Shown: positions 1-9,532, counted from the first letter of the stretch. The stretch is DNA of 64,000 bases from Brevundimonas bullata (GCF_014207965.1 NZ_JACHLM010000001.1:856429-920428), one strand, 5' to 3'. Translations and numbers: made by a program. Notes: generated by a model from the sequence alone, not told the origin.

Positions 1-25
1 CGGTCCCTGCTGCTAGAAAGCGGCC

Positions 26-1141
26 ATGACCGCTGACGCTGCTTCTTCTCCCGCGACCGCTCCCGAGGCCAAGGCGCCGCCGACCGCCTTCGGCAAGGGC
101 TTCGTGCGCGACGCCTGGTATTTCGTCGCCCTGGCGCGCGACGTGCCGGTCGCCAGCCTGAAACGCTATGAGGTGATGGACGAGCCGGTGCTGATCGGGC
201 GGACGCGCGCGGGCGCGGTCTATGCCATGCGCGACATCTGCCCCCACCGCGCCGCGCCGCTGTCGGCCGGACGTCTGGTGGACAAGCCGGGCGAGGGTGA
301 GACGATCGAGTGCCCCTATCACGGCTGGCGCTTCCGTCCCGACGGCGTCTGCGCCGCCATCCCGTCCCTGGTCGAGGATCAAGCCTTTGAGGCTGAGCGC
401 ATTCGGGTGCGGTCCTATCCGGTCCGCGAGAGCCAGGGGCTGGTCTTCGTCTGGATGGCCGCCGACGCGCGCGATCCGTCCGAGCCGGACCACGAGCCGC
501 CGCTCTTCCCCGGCGCCGAGGGCGAGGTGAAGCTGGTCGAGGCGATGGATTTCGACAGCCATATCGACCACGCCGTCATCGGCCTGATGGACCCGGCGCA
601 CGGCCCCTTCGTGCATCAGCAGTGGTGGTGGCGCTCCGAGCATTCGATGCACGAAAAAGCCAAGACCTTTGCGCCGCGCGACTACGGCTGGGCCATGGTG
701 CGCCACGCCCCGTCGTCGAACAGCCGCCTGTACAAGATCCTGGGCGGGGCGCCGGCGACGGAGATCACCTTCCGTCTGCCCGGCTATCGCTGGGAGCATA
801 TCCAGGTGGGCGCCAAGCAAGTTCTGGCCCTGACCTGCCTGACGCCGGTGACGGAAACGAAGACGCGCATCACCCAGATCTTCTGGTCCGACCATTGGGT
901 GTTCAATGTCGCCAAGCCCTTCCTGCGCATGGGCGTGGTCGCCTTCCTGAAGCAGGACGGCGGCATGGTGAACCTGCAGAACGAGGGGCTGAAGTACGAC
1001 CCAGCCCTGATCTGGATCGACGACGCCGACAAGCAGGCCAAGTGGTACCAGCAGCTGAAGCGCGAATGGATCAAGAGCCGCGCCGAGGGCCGCGGCTTTG
1101 TCAATCCCATCAAGGAAGTGGTGCTGCGGTGGAAGAGCTGA
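26..1141 (+). CDS. Rieske 2Fe-2S aromatic ring-hydroxylating oxygenase, alpha subunit
   Basis: A 371-residue oxygenase component of the ring-hydroxylating or O-demethylase type, which would take electrons from a separate reductase and oxidise an aromatic or related substrate. The Rieske cluster ligands are visible as C72-x-H74 and C96-x2-H99. The catalytic non-haem iron site is suggested by the segment around residues 182-197 (DPAHGPFVH), which supplies two His and an Asp. An in-frame stop at 14-16 limits the start, and the ATG at 26 is the first available. No reductase or ferredoxin gene lies beside it in the window, so the substrate cannot be named. The family call is firm; the substrate is unknown. 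Confidence 0.88.
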   Translation: MTADAASSPATAPEAKAPPTAFGKGFVRDAWYFVALARDVPVASLKRYEVMDEPVLIGRTRAGAVYAMRDICPHRAAPLSAGRLVDKPGEGETIECPYHGWRFRPDGVCAAIPSLVEDQAFEAERIRVRSYPVRESQGLVFVWMAADARDPSEPDHEPPLFPGAEGEVKLVEAMDFDSHIDHAVIGLMDPAHGPFVHQQWWWRSEHSMHEKAKTFAPRDYGWAMVRHAPSSNSRLYKILGGAPATEITFRLPGYRWEHIQVGAKQVLALTCLTPVTETKTRITQIFWSDHWVFNVAKPFLRMGVVAFLKQDGGMVNLQNEGLKYDPALIWIDDADKQAKWYQQLKREWIKSRAEGRGFVNPIKEVVLRWKS

Positions 1142-1186
1142 GCGCAGGGCGGGCCACACCCCGTTCGCTCCAAGCTTGAAGACAAG

Positions 1187-1223
1187 AAAAAGGCCTCTCC
1201 CCGCGCGGGGGAGAGGCCTTTTT
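1187..1223. terminator. bidirectional intrinsic terminator between oxygenase and tetR
   Basis: A near-perfect inverted repeat flanked by A5 on the left and T5 on the right. The stem core is GGCCTCTCCCC pairing with GGGGAGAGGCC around a short GCGC-type loop. It can end transcripts from the oxygenase gene (plus strand) and from the convergent tetR gene (minus strand). Confidence 0.9.
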
Positions 1224-1257
1224 GTTCAGCAGTCAGGGGCGCGTCAGCCCCTGCCGA

Positions 1258-1917
1258 TTACTGGCGCGCCAGCTGGCTGGACAGGATCAGGTCAAGTTGC
1301 TTGCGGATGTGCGGCGTCAGCTCTTCGATGCCCCAGTTGTCGTAGGCGGCGTAGCGGAAGTTGGCGATAAAGACGTCCCAGATCATGCGGCCCATGACCA
1401 GCTGGTCCAGGTCCTGACGCAGTTCGCCTTCGCGGATGCCCGCTTGCAGCACGGCGATGATGGCTTCGATAATGGGCTTGACGAAGGTGCGCGAACGCTC
1501 GTCGGCGGCGGCCGGCTGGAACCACGAGCGGGCGACCATGGCCTGCATCAGCGGCAGGTGCTCCAGCGAGCGATGGTAACCGGCGGTCAGGCCCTCGGCC
1601 AGACGCTCGACGACGCGACCTTCATGGCCGGCGGCGGTCTGGATGTCCTGCAGCAGGCCGGCCATTTCCTCGGCGAAGACGCACTCGAACAGTTCGGCCT
1701 TGTCCTGGAAGTTGGCGAAGACCGCGCCGGTCGACATTCCGGCGCCCTTGGCGATGTCGCGGATGGTGGCGGCGTCGTATCCGCGCTCGGCGAACAAGGC
1801 GCGCGCGGCGTCCAGCACCTTCTGGCGGGTGCGGATCTTGGCAGCCTGACGACGGTTCAGGCGGGGTTGGCCCTCGGTGTCGATGACTTCGGGGGCAGAC
1901 GAAATGGTCTCACGCAT
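1258..1917 (-). CDS. TetR/AcrR family transcriptional regulator
   Basis: A 219-residue one-component repressor. The N-terminal TetR DNA-binding domain covers residues about 28-75, with the helix-turn-helix at 50-70 (TIRDIAKGAG..STGAVFANF). The rest is the variable ligand and dimer domain. The ATG at 1917 is preferred over a TTG eight codons upstream because it is the first ATG ahead of the conserved domain; neither has a strong ribosome-binding site. It is convergent with the Rieske oxygenase gene and its start faces away from the Kef antiporter gene, which lies upstream on the same strand. The target genes and ligand are unknown. Confidence 0.88.
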   Translation of the reverse strand: MRETISSAPEVIDTEGQPRLNRRQAAKIRTRQKVLDAARALFAERGYDAATIRDIAKGAGMSTGAVFANFQDKAELFECVFAEEMAGLLQDIQTAAGHEGRVVERLAEGLTAGYHRSLEHLPLMQAMVARSWFQPAAADERSRTFVKPIIEAIIAVLQAGIREGELRQDLDQLVMGRMIWDVFIANFRYAAYDNWGIEELTPHIRKQLDLILSSQLARQ

Positions 1918-2072
1918 CAGGAAAATACTCTGGCTCGGCAAAGGTTTAACGCTCGCCGGTCGTGAAGGACGTCAGCAGCATCAGACCGGATTCTACGCCG
2001 CCTCGGCGTGGACCACGGTAAGACGACAACGAACGTCCCATGGGGGGAAGCTAACTTTCATCACCGAACATT

Positions 2073-2086
2073 GACCAAAATGGGTC
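2073..2086. promoter_or_regulatory. short dyad upstream of tetR, possible operator
   Basis: GACC-N6-GGTC lies about 155 bases upstream of the tetR start in the intergenic space after the antiporter gene. About 40 bases further upstream on the minus strand, TTGACC and CAAGAT at 17-base spacing give a weak promoter match near 2100-2130. The dyad is short and could be chance. Confidence 0.25.
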
Positions 2087-2145
2087 GCGAGCCGATCTCA
2101 AATCTTGCTTAATCTTTGCCGTAAGGTCAACGAAGCTAGGGGTTT

Positions 2146-4014
2146 CTACGTAGCTTTTGGTGTTGGGGGCGGAGTCTGAGCAACCGTCCGAGCGGTTCTG
2201 AACGCCCGGGCCGGACGGGCGCCGCGACCGTCCGGAGCCGCCGCCTGGAAGGTCTTGCGGAAACCGTCACGACGCTCGTGGATCGAGGCCAGGACAAGTC
2301 CCATGGGCACGCCGAGGTCGACCAGGGTGTTCTCGGCCAACTGCAAACTGGCCTCGGTCGTTTCGGGTACGGCGTCAGTTACACCCAGGGCGTAAAGGCG
2401 GGCGGCGTGGCGGTCGTCCCGGGCTCGCGCGATCAGGATCAGATCGGGCCGCAGGGCGCGGGCGGTCTTGACCACATCATCGACTTTAGTCGGGCTATCC
2501 ATGGTGACAATCAGGGCGCGGGCCGATTCCAGACCGCAGGCGGTCAGCATTTCGGGACGGGCGGCGTCGCCGTAATAGACCTCATGGCCTTCCGTGCGGC
2601 CTGAGCGGACCGAGGCGGGGTCGGCGTCCAGGGCGATGAAGCGTTGGTCGTGTTCCGCCAGAAGCTCGCCCACCAGACGCCCGACCCGGCCGAAACCCAC
2701 GATCAGCACCGCGCCGTCTGGCGAGAGCACGGCGGCGTCCGGGGACAGGCCTTCGGTCTCGGGTGCGGCGGCGAGGGTGGCGGTTTTGGTCAGCGCACGC
2801 GCCAGCACGGCCAGCAGGGGGACGGTGAACATGCTGAGGGTGGCGGCCAGCATGGCCTTGCGGGTCAGGCTCGGGTCGGCCAGTCCTTCCACCAGGCCAG
2901 TGGACAGGACGACGAAAGCGAACTCGCCCGCCGGACCCAGAACCAGGGCGGTTTCGATGGCTGATCGCGCCGCCAGGCCCCAGGCCCGCGCCAGGATGAA
3001 GATGATCAGGGCCTTCAGCAGGATCAGCCCGCCGGCCAGGCCCAGCACCGTCACCGGGTCGGCGGCTACGGCGTCCACGTCCAGACCGATGCCGACGCCG
3101 ATGAAGAAGACGCCGAGCAACAGGCCCTTGAAAGGATCGATGGCGACCTCGACTTCGCGACGGAACTCGGTCTCGGCCAGCAAGACGCCGGCGACCAGGG
3201 CGCCCAGGCTCATCGACAGGCCGACAGCCTGGGCCGCCAGTCCGGCGACGACCACGACCAGCAGGCTGGCGGCGACGAAGAGTTCACGACCCTCGCCCCT
3301 ATGCTGGGCGCGAGCGACCGAACGGAACATGGGCCGCAGCACCAGACGCCCCAGCAGGACCATCAGGAAAAGGCCGCCGGCGGCCGGGACGAGGGTGAAG
3401 AGGGCGCTGGCCAGAGCGTGGGGTTCGACGCCGCCGCCCTGCATGCCTTGGGCGAGGGTGGCCAGAACCGTGACGGTGATCAGGATGGGGGCGACGGCCA
3501 CGTCCTGGGCCAGAAGGACGGCGAAGGTGGCGCGGCCCGTCTCGCTGTTGATCCGGCCCTGGGCCGCCAGCACCGGCATGACGACGGCGGTCGAGGACAG
3601 GGCCAGGCCCATGCCCAGCACGGCGGCGCCCGCCAGAGACTGGCCCAGGGCCATGAAGACGACGGCGATCGCGAGGGTGCAGACGGCGACCTGAAGCATG
3701 CCCAGCCCGAAGACCAGCCGCCGCATGGCCTTCAGCCGCTCCCACGACAGCTCCAGCCCGATCATGAACAGCAGGAAGGCGACCCCGAGTTCGGACAGCT
3801 GGCGGATCTGGGCCTGGTCGCCGATGGTCAGCCAATTGAGCCAACTGTGGGACTGGGCGAGGCGGCCGAGGCCGTCGGGGCCGAGCAGGACGCCGGCCGC
3901 CAGAAAACCCAGCACCGGGCTGATCCGGAGCCGGTTGAACAAGGGCACCACGACCCCGGCCGCCGCCAGAAAGACTACAAGGTCTCGGTATTCGCCGCCG
4001 TGCGCTTGATCCAT
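2146..4014 (-). CDS. CPA2-family K+/H+ antiporter, Kef type
   Basis: A 622-residue inner-membrane monovalent cation:proton antiporter. Residues about 10-385 form the multi-span sodium/hydrogen exchanger domain. Residues about 405-520 form a cytosolic TrkA-N nucleotide-binding domain with the Rossmann signature GFGRVG. This is the KefB/KefC domain order, and the length is close to theirs (about 600-620). The ATG at 4014 is chosen because GGAGG sits five bases upstream; a start 13 codons earlier has no such site. No KefF/KefG-type quinone reductase partner is adjacent. Cation specificity and glutathione gating cannot be read from the sequence. Confidence 0.9.
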   Translation of the reverse strand: MDQAHGGEYRDLVVFLAAAGVVVPLFNRLRISPVLGFLAAGVLLGPDGLGRLAQSHSWLNWLTIGDQAQIRQLSELGVAFLLFMIGLELSWERLKAMRRLVFGLGMLQVAVCTLAIAVVFMALGQSLAGAAVLGMGLALSSTAVVMPVLAAQGRINSETGRATFAVLLAQDVAVAPILITVTVLATLAQGMQGGGVEPHALASALFTLVPAAGGLFLMVLLGRLVLRPMFRSVARAQHRGEGRELFVAASLLVVVVAGLAAQAVGLSMSLGALVAGVLLAETEFRREVEVAIDPFKGLLLGVFFIGVGIGLDVDAVAADPVTVLGLAGGLILLKALIIFILARAWGLAARSAIETALVLGPAGEFAFVVLSTGLVEGLADPSLTRKAMLAATLSMFTVPLLAVLARALTKTATLAAAPETEGLSPDAAVLSPDGAVLIVGFGRVGRLVGELLAEHDQRFIALDADPASVRSGRTEGHEVYYGDAARPEMLTACGLESARALIVTMDSPTKVDDVVKTARALRPDLILIARARDDRHAARLYALGVTDAVPETTEASLQLAENTLVDLGVPMGLVLASIHERRDGFRKTFQAAAPDGRGARPARAFRTARTVAQTPPPTPKAT

Positions 4015-4167
4015 GCATCCTCCGTAGCGGCGCACTGTGTCGCGGGCGATCACGATCTGGCGATACGGCTCGCGTCTTTCATGAACTTTTTTTAAGACGC
4101 GGCGAGGCTCACGGCGGGATTAGGGTCCGCGCCGAACCTGAGCACGGGTTAGTCGAGGGAATTGCTT

Positions 4168-6306
4168 ATGAAGAAATTGCTGATCGGGGCCGCTGTCGGC
4201 GCCCTGCTCCTGCCGGCCGGCATGGCGGCGGCGCAAGACGGTCATGACCACGCCTGCGTGGACGAGAGCTGCACGGTCGTGGAGCTGTTCCACGGCGCCT
4301 CGGCGCCCGAAGGCGGCGCCGCGCCGGCCGGCTGGGTCGGGACGGATGCGCCCAAGTATGGCGACTGGGGCTTTGACCTGTCGGGTCGCGACACCTCGGT
4401 GGCGCCGGGCGACAGCTTCTTCCGCTACGCCAACGGCACGGCCTTCGACAAGCTGCAGATCCCGTCGGATCGCACCTCCTACGGCTCCTTCCCGCTGCTG
4501 CGCGAACTGTCGGACAACCGCATGAAGGCCCTGATCCAGGGGCTGGTCGCGCGCAAGGACCTGGCCGCTGGTTCGGACGAGGCCAAGATCGCCGACGCCT
4601 ATCGCAGCTACATCGACGAGGCGCGCATCGAGCAACTCGACGCTCAGCCGCTGCAGCCTTACCTGACCGCCATTCGCGCCGCTGACACGCACGAAAAGAT
4701 CGCCGCCTACATGGGTCAGACCCAGGGCCGCGTCGGTTCGTCCTTCTTCGGAACCGGCATCACCATCGACCAGAAGCAGCCCACTCGCTACGTCGTGTCG
4801 GCGGGCCAGTCGGGCATCGGCCTGCCCAACCGCGACTACTATCTGGACGCCCGCTTCGCGGACAAGAAGGACAAGTATCAGGCCTATATCGAGCGCATGC
4901 TGACCAATATCGGCTGGGCGGATCCGGCGGGCCACGCCGCCGCCATCGTCGCGCTGGAAACCAAGATCGCCGAGGCCCACTGGACCCCGATCGAGAACCG
5001 CGACCGCGACAAGACCTACAACGAATACACCATCCAGACCCTGGCCGCCGAGGCGCCGGGCTTTGACTGGAACGGCTATTTCAACGCCGCCGGTCTGGGC
5101 TCGATCGACCGTCTGATCGTGCGCCAGAACACGGCCATGCCCAAGATCGCCGCCATCTTCGCAGCAGCGCCGATCGACACCCTGCAGGCCTGGCAGGCGT
5201 TCCACACCACCGACGACGCCGCCGGCAGCCTGTCCAAGCGTTTCTCGGACGCCCAGTGGGAGTTCCGGTCGCGCGACCTGTCGGGACAGCCCGAGCAGCG
5301 TAGCCGTGAAAAGCGCGCCATCAGCTTTGCTGAAGGTTCGCTGGGCGAGGCGGCGGGTCGCCTGTACGTCGCCGAATACTTCCCGGCCGAATCCAAGGCC
5401 AAGATGGAAGAGCTGGTCGCCAACCTGCGCATCGCCCTGTCGCACCGGATCGACAACCTGACCTGGATGGGGACGGAGACCAAGGCGGCGGCGCAGGAGA
5501 AACTGCGCAAGTTCACCGTCAAGATCGGCTATCCCGACAAGTGGCGCGACTATTCAGCCCTGGAAGTCCGCGCCGACGACCTGTTCGGCAATACCCAGCG
5601 CCTGGGCCAGTTCCAGTGGAACTACCAGCTGAACCGCCTGAACAAGCCGGTCGACAAGGCCGAGTGGGGCATGACGCCTCAGACGGTCAACGCCTATTAC
5701 AACTCGGCCAATAACGAGATCGTCTTCCCGGCGGCCATTCTGCAGCCGCCCTTCTTCGATCCGAACGCCGACGCGGCTGTCAACTACGGCGGCATCGGCG
5801 GCGTCATCGGCCACGAGATCGGCCACGGCTTTGACGACCAGGGCTCCAAGTCCGATGGCGACGGGGTGCTGCGCAACTGGTGGACCGACGAGGACAAGGC
5901 CAACTTCAAGGGCCTGACCACGCGTCTGGGCGCCCAGTACGACCAGTTTGAGCCCCTGCCCGGTCACCCGGTCCAGGGCGGCCTGACCATGGGCGAGAAC
6001 ATCGGCGACGCCGCCGGCACGGCGGTGGGCCTGGAAGCCTATCATCTGTCGCTGGCGGGCAAGCCCGCGCCCGTGATCGACGGCACGACCGGCGATCAAC
6101 GCTTCTTCTACGGCTGGGCCCAGGTCTGGCAGTCGAAGTACCGCGAGGAGGCGCTGAAGCAGCAGATCGCCACCGATCCGCACAGCCCGGCCGAGTTCCG
6201 CGTCATCGGCCCGGTGCGTAACGTCGACGCCTGGTACGAGGCCTTCGACGTCAAGCCGGGCTCGAAATACTATCTCGCGCCGGAAGACCGCGTCCGCATC
6301 TGGTAA
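4168..6306 (+). CDS. M13-family zinc metallopeptidase (neprilysin/PepO type)
   Basis: A 712-residue secreted endopeptidase. A signal peptide is obvious (MKKLLIGAAVGALLLPAG, cleavage near AAAQD), so it probably acts in the periplasm. The zinc site is HEIGH at H549-H553, with the distal ligand in GENIGD at about E610. The substrate-binding NAYYN segment lies near residue 510, and the protein ends in the tryptophan typical of M13 enzymes. The ATG at 4168 is preferred to a TTG two codons upstream because the signal peptide begins there. It is divergent from the antiporter gene. The peptide substrate is unknown. Confidence 0.93.
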   Translation: MKKLLIGAAVGALLLPAGMAAAQDGHDHACVDESCTVVELFHGASAPEGGAAPAGWVGTDAPKYGDWGFDLSGRDTSVAPGDSFFRYANGTAFDKLQIPSDRTSYGSFPLLRELSDNRMKALIQGLVARKDLAAGSDEAKIADAYRSYIDEARIEQLDAQPLQPYLTAIRAADTHEKIAAYMGQTQGRVGSSFFGTGITIDQKQPTRYVVSAGQSGIGLPNRDYYLDARFADKKDKYQAYIERMLTNIGWADPAGHAAAIVALETKIAEAHWTPIENRDRDKTYNEYTIQTLAAEAPGFDWNGYFNAAGLGSIDRLIVRQNTAMPKIAAIFAAAPIDTLQAWQAFHTTDDAAGSLSKRFSDAQWEFRSRDLSGQPEQRSREKRAISFAEGSLGEAAGRLYVAEYFPAESKAKMEELVANLRIALSHRIDNLTWMGTETKAAAQEKLRKFTVKIGYPDKWRDYSALEVRADDLFGNTQRLGQFQWNYQLNRLNKPVDKAEWGMTPQTVNAYYNSANNEIVFPAAILQPPFFDPNADAAVNYGGIGGVIGHEIGHGFDDQGSKSDGDGVLRNWWTDEDKANFKGLTTRLGAQYDQFEPLPGHPVQGGLTMGENIGDAAGTAVGLEAYHLSLAGKPAPVIDGTTGDQRFFYGWAQVWQSKYREEALKQQIATDPHSPAEFRVIGPVRNVDAWYEAFDVKPGSKYYLAPEDRVRIW

Positions 6307-6326
6307 GCGCGGCGTCTGAATGAAGA

Positions 6327-6357
6327 GGGCCGGAGCGGCGACGCTCCGGCCCTTTTT
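6327..6357 (+). terminator. intrinsic terminator after the M13 peptidase gene
   Basis: An 11-bp GC-rich stem (GGGCCGGAGCG with its complement, GCGA loop) is followed directly by T5, 20 bases after the stop codon. Confidence 0.92.
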
Positions 6358-6443
6358 CATGATTTGCTCGGTCTATCGAAGGCTGTTCGATACCTGGCGC
6401 GGCAAAGCTGATTCTCGGAGCGGTTCTCTGAATTTCAGGCATG

Positions 6444-6480
6444 AAAAAGCCCGCTGCGGGGGATACATCGCAGCGGGCTT
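6444..6480 (-). terminator. intrinsic terminator downstream of hisS
   Basis: A 12-bp stem (AAGCCCGCTGCG and its complement around a 10-base loop) is followed on the minus strand by T5 at 6448-6444. It lies about 195 bases past the hisS stop, so it ends either a long hisS 3' UTR or a separate small transcript. Confidence 0.85.
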
Positions 6481-6600
6481 TATCGCTCTCTAAGGAGCGG
6501 ACGTTTCCTCCCCGAAACGCCTTCAAGTTGTCGCTGCGTTTTATCGCTGCGCCTCTTGAGTGAGACCAATTGACGCGAAGGCGGCGGGCAAGTCAATCAA
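6444..6600 (-). ncRNA. candidate small RNA or structured hisS 3' UTR
   Basis: The roughly 370-base space between hisS and the M13 gene holds three consecutive minus-strand hairpins. They are a GGCGTTTC/GAAACGTC stem with loop GGGGAG (about 6503-6525), a CGCTC/GAGCG stem with loop CTTAGA (about 6484-6499), and the final terminator. Two upstream copies of CGCAGCGA (minus strand, at 6531-6538 and 6544-6551) could pair with CCGCTGCG in the terminator's 5' arm, giving an alternative fold. A 35-codon ORF at 6541-6648 lies just upstream. No Rfam family is recognised by eye; RNase P RNA, tmRNA and SRP RNA signatures are absent. Confidence 0.35.
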
Positions 6601-6674
6601 TGCCAACGTCAAAAAGCGGGCATTTGTGACTAAACATCGATAACTCATGTCTGTGTCACGGATTTAATCGAAGC

Positions 6675-8168
6675 CTATTCGATAATGGCGCGAACCGTTG
6701 CGACCAGGTCGCCACGGGCCACCTTCTGCTGGCCAGGACGTTCCGCTTTCCACGCCTCGTTGTCGGCGATGGCGGCGGCCCGCGCCCGTCCGGCGTCCAG
6801 ATCCTTGATGGTGACCTCCCCGGCGGCCAGTTCGTCGCCGCCCAGAATGACCACGGCGGGCGAGCCGCGACGGTCGGCGTATTTCATCTGCGCCTTCATG
6901 CCGGCGCGGCCCAGATAGAGCTCGGCGGCGATCCCGGCGGCGCGCAGTTCGGACACGGCGTCGAGATAGTGCTGCATGTCGTCTTCCGAGAAGACGATGA
7001 CCACGACCGGGCCGCGCGTGGCGTCGTCGGCCCCGCGACCGGCGGCGCGCAGGGCGGAGGCCAGACGCGAGACGCCGAAGGAGAAGCCGGTGGCCGGCAC
7101 GGACTGGCCGGTGAAGCGCGCGACCAGATCGTCATAGCGGCCGCCGCCGCCGATGGAGCCGAAGCGCACGGCCCGGCCCTTGTCATCCTTGGTGTCCAGC
7201 AACAGCTCGGCCTCGAACACGGCGCCGGTGTAATATTCCAGCCCGCGCACGATGGTCGGGTCGAACTTCACCTCGGCCTCGCCGACGCGCATGGCGGTCA
7301 GGGCGCGGTCGATGGCGGACAGTTCGGCCAGGGCGGCTTCGCCCGCCGCGCCCAGCGAGGCGCCGGCCTTGGCCACGGCGTCCAGCACACCCGCGCGGCT
7401 GAGCCCGGGCGTTTCGGCGGAAACAAGGAACGCCTCAACCGCGCCGATCACGGCTGAGGGCAGGCGGGCGCCCTTGGTGTAGTCGCCGGACTCGTCCAGA
7501 CGGCCTTCGCCCAGCAGGGCGCGCACACCCTCCAGACCCAGACGATCATACTTGTCGACGGCGCGCAGGGCGGTCAGGCGCTGGACCGCGTCGGTCACGC
7601 CGCCGGCGTCGAACAGGCCGTCGAACAGCTTGCGGTTGGAGACGCGGATCACCGACTGGCCGTCGCCGAGGCCCGCGGCGCGCAGGCCCTCGCAGCCCAT
7701 GGCGATGATCTCCGCGTCGGCTTCAGGACGGTCTGAACCGACGGTGTCGGCGTCGCACTGCCAGAACTCGCGGAAGCGGCCGGGGCCGGGTTTCTCGTTG
7801 CGCCAGACCGGACCATAGGCATACCGGCGGAACGGCTTGGGCAGGGTTTCCCAGTTCTGGGCCGCGAACCGGGCCAGGGGAGCGGTGTGGTCGTAACGCA
7901 GGGCCATCCACTCGCCCGGCTCGTCCGAACCGGCATCGTCTTGAAGGGCGAAGACGCCCTCGTTGGGGCGGTCGGCGTCGGGCAGGAACTTGCCCAGGGC
8001 GTCGGCGTACTCAAACGCCGGCGTCTCCAGCGGCTCGAAGCCCCAGCGCTCATACACTTCGGACACGCGCGCGACGATGCGCCGCTCGGCGGTCAGGTCG
8101 CGGCCGCGGCGGTCGGCGAACCCCCGGGGGGCGCGGGCTTCGGGGCGGAGGGGGGCTTCGTCGGTCAT
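6675..8168 (-). CDS. hisS: histidyl-tRNA synthetase
   Basis: A 497-residue class II aminoacyl-tRNA synthetase that charges tRNA-His in the cytosol. Class II motif 2 is visible around residues 115-145 (FRRYAYGPVWRNEKPG, then REFWQCD). The histidine-binding signature RGLEYYTGAVFEA lies near residue 310. The C-terminal anticodon-binding domain covers about 395-490. The length suits the longer alphaproteobacterial HisS forms. The ATG at 8168 is the natural start. It is followed by the structured intergenic region described separately; upstream, DUF418 lies on the same strand 50 bases away. Confidence 0.96.
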   Translation of the reverse strand: MTDEAPLRPEARAPRGFADRRGRDLTAERRIVARVSEVYERWGFEPLETPAFEYADALGKFLPDADRPNEGVFALQDDAGSDEPGEWMALRYDHTAPLARFAAQNWETLPKPFRRYAYGPVWRNEKPGPGRFREFWQCDADTVGSDRPEADAEIIAMGCEGLRAAGLGDGQSVIRVSNRKLFDGLFDAGGVTDAVQRLTALRAVDKYDRLGLEGVRALLGEGRLDESGDYTKGARLPSAVIGAVEAFLVSAETPGLSRAGVLDAVAKAGASLGAAGEAALAELSAIDRALTAMRVGEAEVKFDPTIVRGLEYYTGAVFEAELLLDTKDDKGRAVRFGSIGGGGRYDDLVARFTGQSVPATGFSFGVSRLASALRAAGRGADDATRGPVVVIVFSEDDMQHYLDAVSELRAAGIAAELYLGRAGMKAQMKYADRRGSPAVVILGGDELAAGEVTIKDLDAGRARAAAIADNEAWKAERPGQQKVARGDLVATVRAIIE

Positions 8169-8220
8169 GCCGGGCGATTAAGCCATCAGCGGACCGGCTG
8201 CAACTTCCCGAACCGTGGGT

Positions 8221-9456
8221 TCAGGCCGCGCGGCGCAAGGGAAGGTCGTGACCATAGCTGAGGCGGCGCCACAGCCACTCCAGCGGCCCCATGTGGAAGC
8301 GGCTCAACCACAGCGGCGACCAGATCAGTTGCAAGGCCCAGACGGCGACGACGATGGCCCACTGGCCCGGATAGTCGACCTGTCCCATCAGGCGCGGCCC
8401 CCACGGCATGTAGAAGAGGGTGGTCATAATCAGGGTCTGGGTGAGGTAGTTGGTGAAGGCCATCTGTCCGACGGGGGCGAAGATCCGGCGCACCCATCCC
8501 ACGCCGCGCGAGGTCAGCAAAATCAGGCCGCTGGCGTAGGCCAGGGCGATGAAAATCGGGTAGGAGGCGACGACCTCGGCCCAGCCGTGCGTGGCCTCGA
8601 CGCCGGGTCCGGCCATGACCTCGCGCCATTCCAGCAGGCCCAGCAGGGTCAGGACGGCCGCGCCGACAGCGATCAGGGCGACATAGACGCGGTTCGGCAG
8701 CCGCGCATGGAAGAAGCCGGCCTTGAACAGGCCCAGGCCCAGCATCATCAGCGGGACGGTGGCGAAGACGTAGCCGAACAGGCTGGCGCTTTGCAGGATG
8801 CCCCAGGCCTTGAGGTTTTCGATCAGGGCGGCCGGCCAGCCGCTGCGGTAGGCGGCTATGCTGGCGGCGACCGCGCCGTCGGCCAGGGCCATGCTGTCGT
8901 TGTTCATGGCCTCGACCAGTTCTGCGGGGCCGTTGACCGTCAGCCACATCGTAACGGCCTGCATGGTGGCCAGCGCCAGGGTGGCGGCGATCCCGAACAG
9001 GATCAGGGGGCGCGCCGGCATCGAGCGCATCAGCATGACGAACAGGCCGGACCAGGCGTAGAGCAGCAGGATGTCGCCGTACCAGAAGGCCGCTCCGTGG
9101 ATGACGCCGAACAGGGCCAGCCACATCAGGCGGCGACGCAGCACCCGCCCACGCGCGGCGTCCTTGCGCTCGCCGCCGACCAGGAAAATCGACACGCCGA
9201 ACAGCATGGAAAACAGGGTGACGAACTTCTGACGGAAGAAGACCTCGACCAGCCAATAGGCGGTGGCGGAAGAGCCGCTGAGGGGGAAGGGAGACTGCTC
9301 CGGCGCCATCGTCGCATTCATGGGCAGGGCGAAGGCGGCGGCGTTGACGGCGAGGATGCCCAGCACTGCGACCCCGCGCAGCACGTCCAGAGTCTGGATA
9401 CGGGCGCCGGCGGCGACGGGCTGCGGTCCCTCCGCGAGAATGGTCTGGTCGGTCAT
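8221..9456 (-). CDS. DUF418 (YeiB-like) multi-spanning membrane protein
   Basis: A 411-residue inner-membrane protein. The N-terminal half opens with the segment TLDVLRGVAVLGILAVN, typical of heparan-alpha-glucosaminide acetyltransferase-like and YeiB-type proteins. The C-terminal half (about 240-395) is the DUF418 domain, including FAPVGQMAFTNYLTQT. About eight to ten hydrophobic helices can be counted. The family's function is not established. It is upstream of hisS on the same strand, with 52 bases between them, so co-transcription is possible but there is no obvious functional link. Confidence 0.88.
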   Translation of the reverse strand: MTDQTILAEGPQPVAAGARIQTLDVLRGVAVLGILAVNAAAFALPMNATMAPEQSPFPLSGSSATAYWLVEVFFRQKFVTLFSMLFGVSIFLVGGERKDAARGRVLRRRLMWLALFGVIHGAAFWYGDILLLYAWSGLFVMLMRSMPARPLILFGIAATLALATMQAVTMWLTVNGPAELVEAMNNDSMALADGAVAASIAAYRSGWPAALIENLKAWGILQSASLFGYVFATVPLMMLGLGLFKAGFFHARLPNRVYVALIAVGAAVLTLLGLLEWREVMAGPGVEATHGWAEVVASYPIFIALAYASGLILLTSRGVGWVRRIFAPVGQMAFTNYLTQTLIMTTLFYMPWGPRLMGQVDYPGQWAIVVAVWALQLIWSPLWLSRFHMGPLEWLWRRLSYGHDLPLRRAA

Positions 9457-9532
9457 GGCGTCGGCTCTCCCCCGGTGAGCAGATCGCTCATGCGGCTTGC
9501 GGGCGGCGGCGACACCTTAAATCGCGGTAATG

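Noticed and set aside
6444..6660. RNase P RNA, tmRNA, SRP RNA or 6S RNA
   Set aside because: The conserved cores of the first three are absent, and I cannot demonstrate the long central-bubble fold of 6S RNA. It is kept only as an unnamed candidate RNA.
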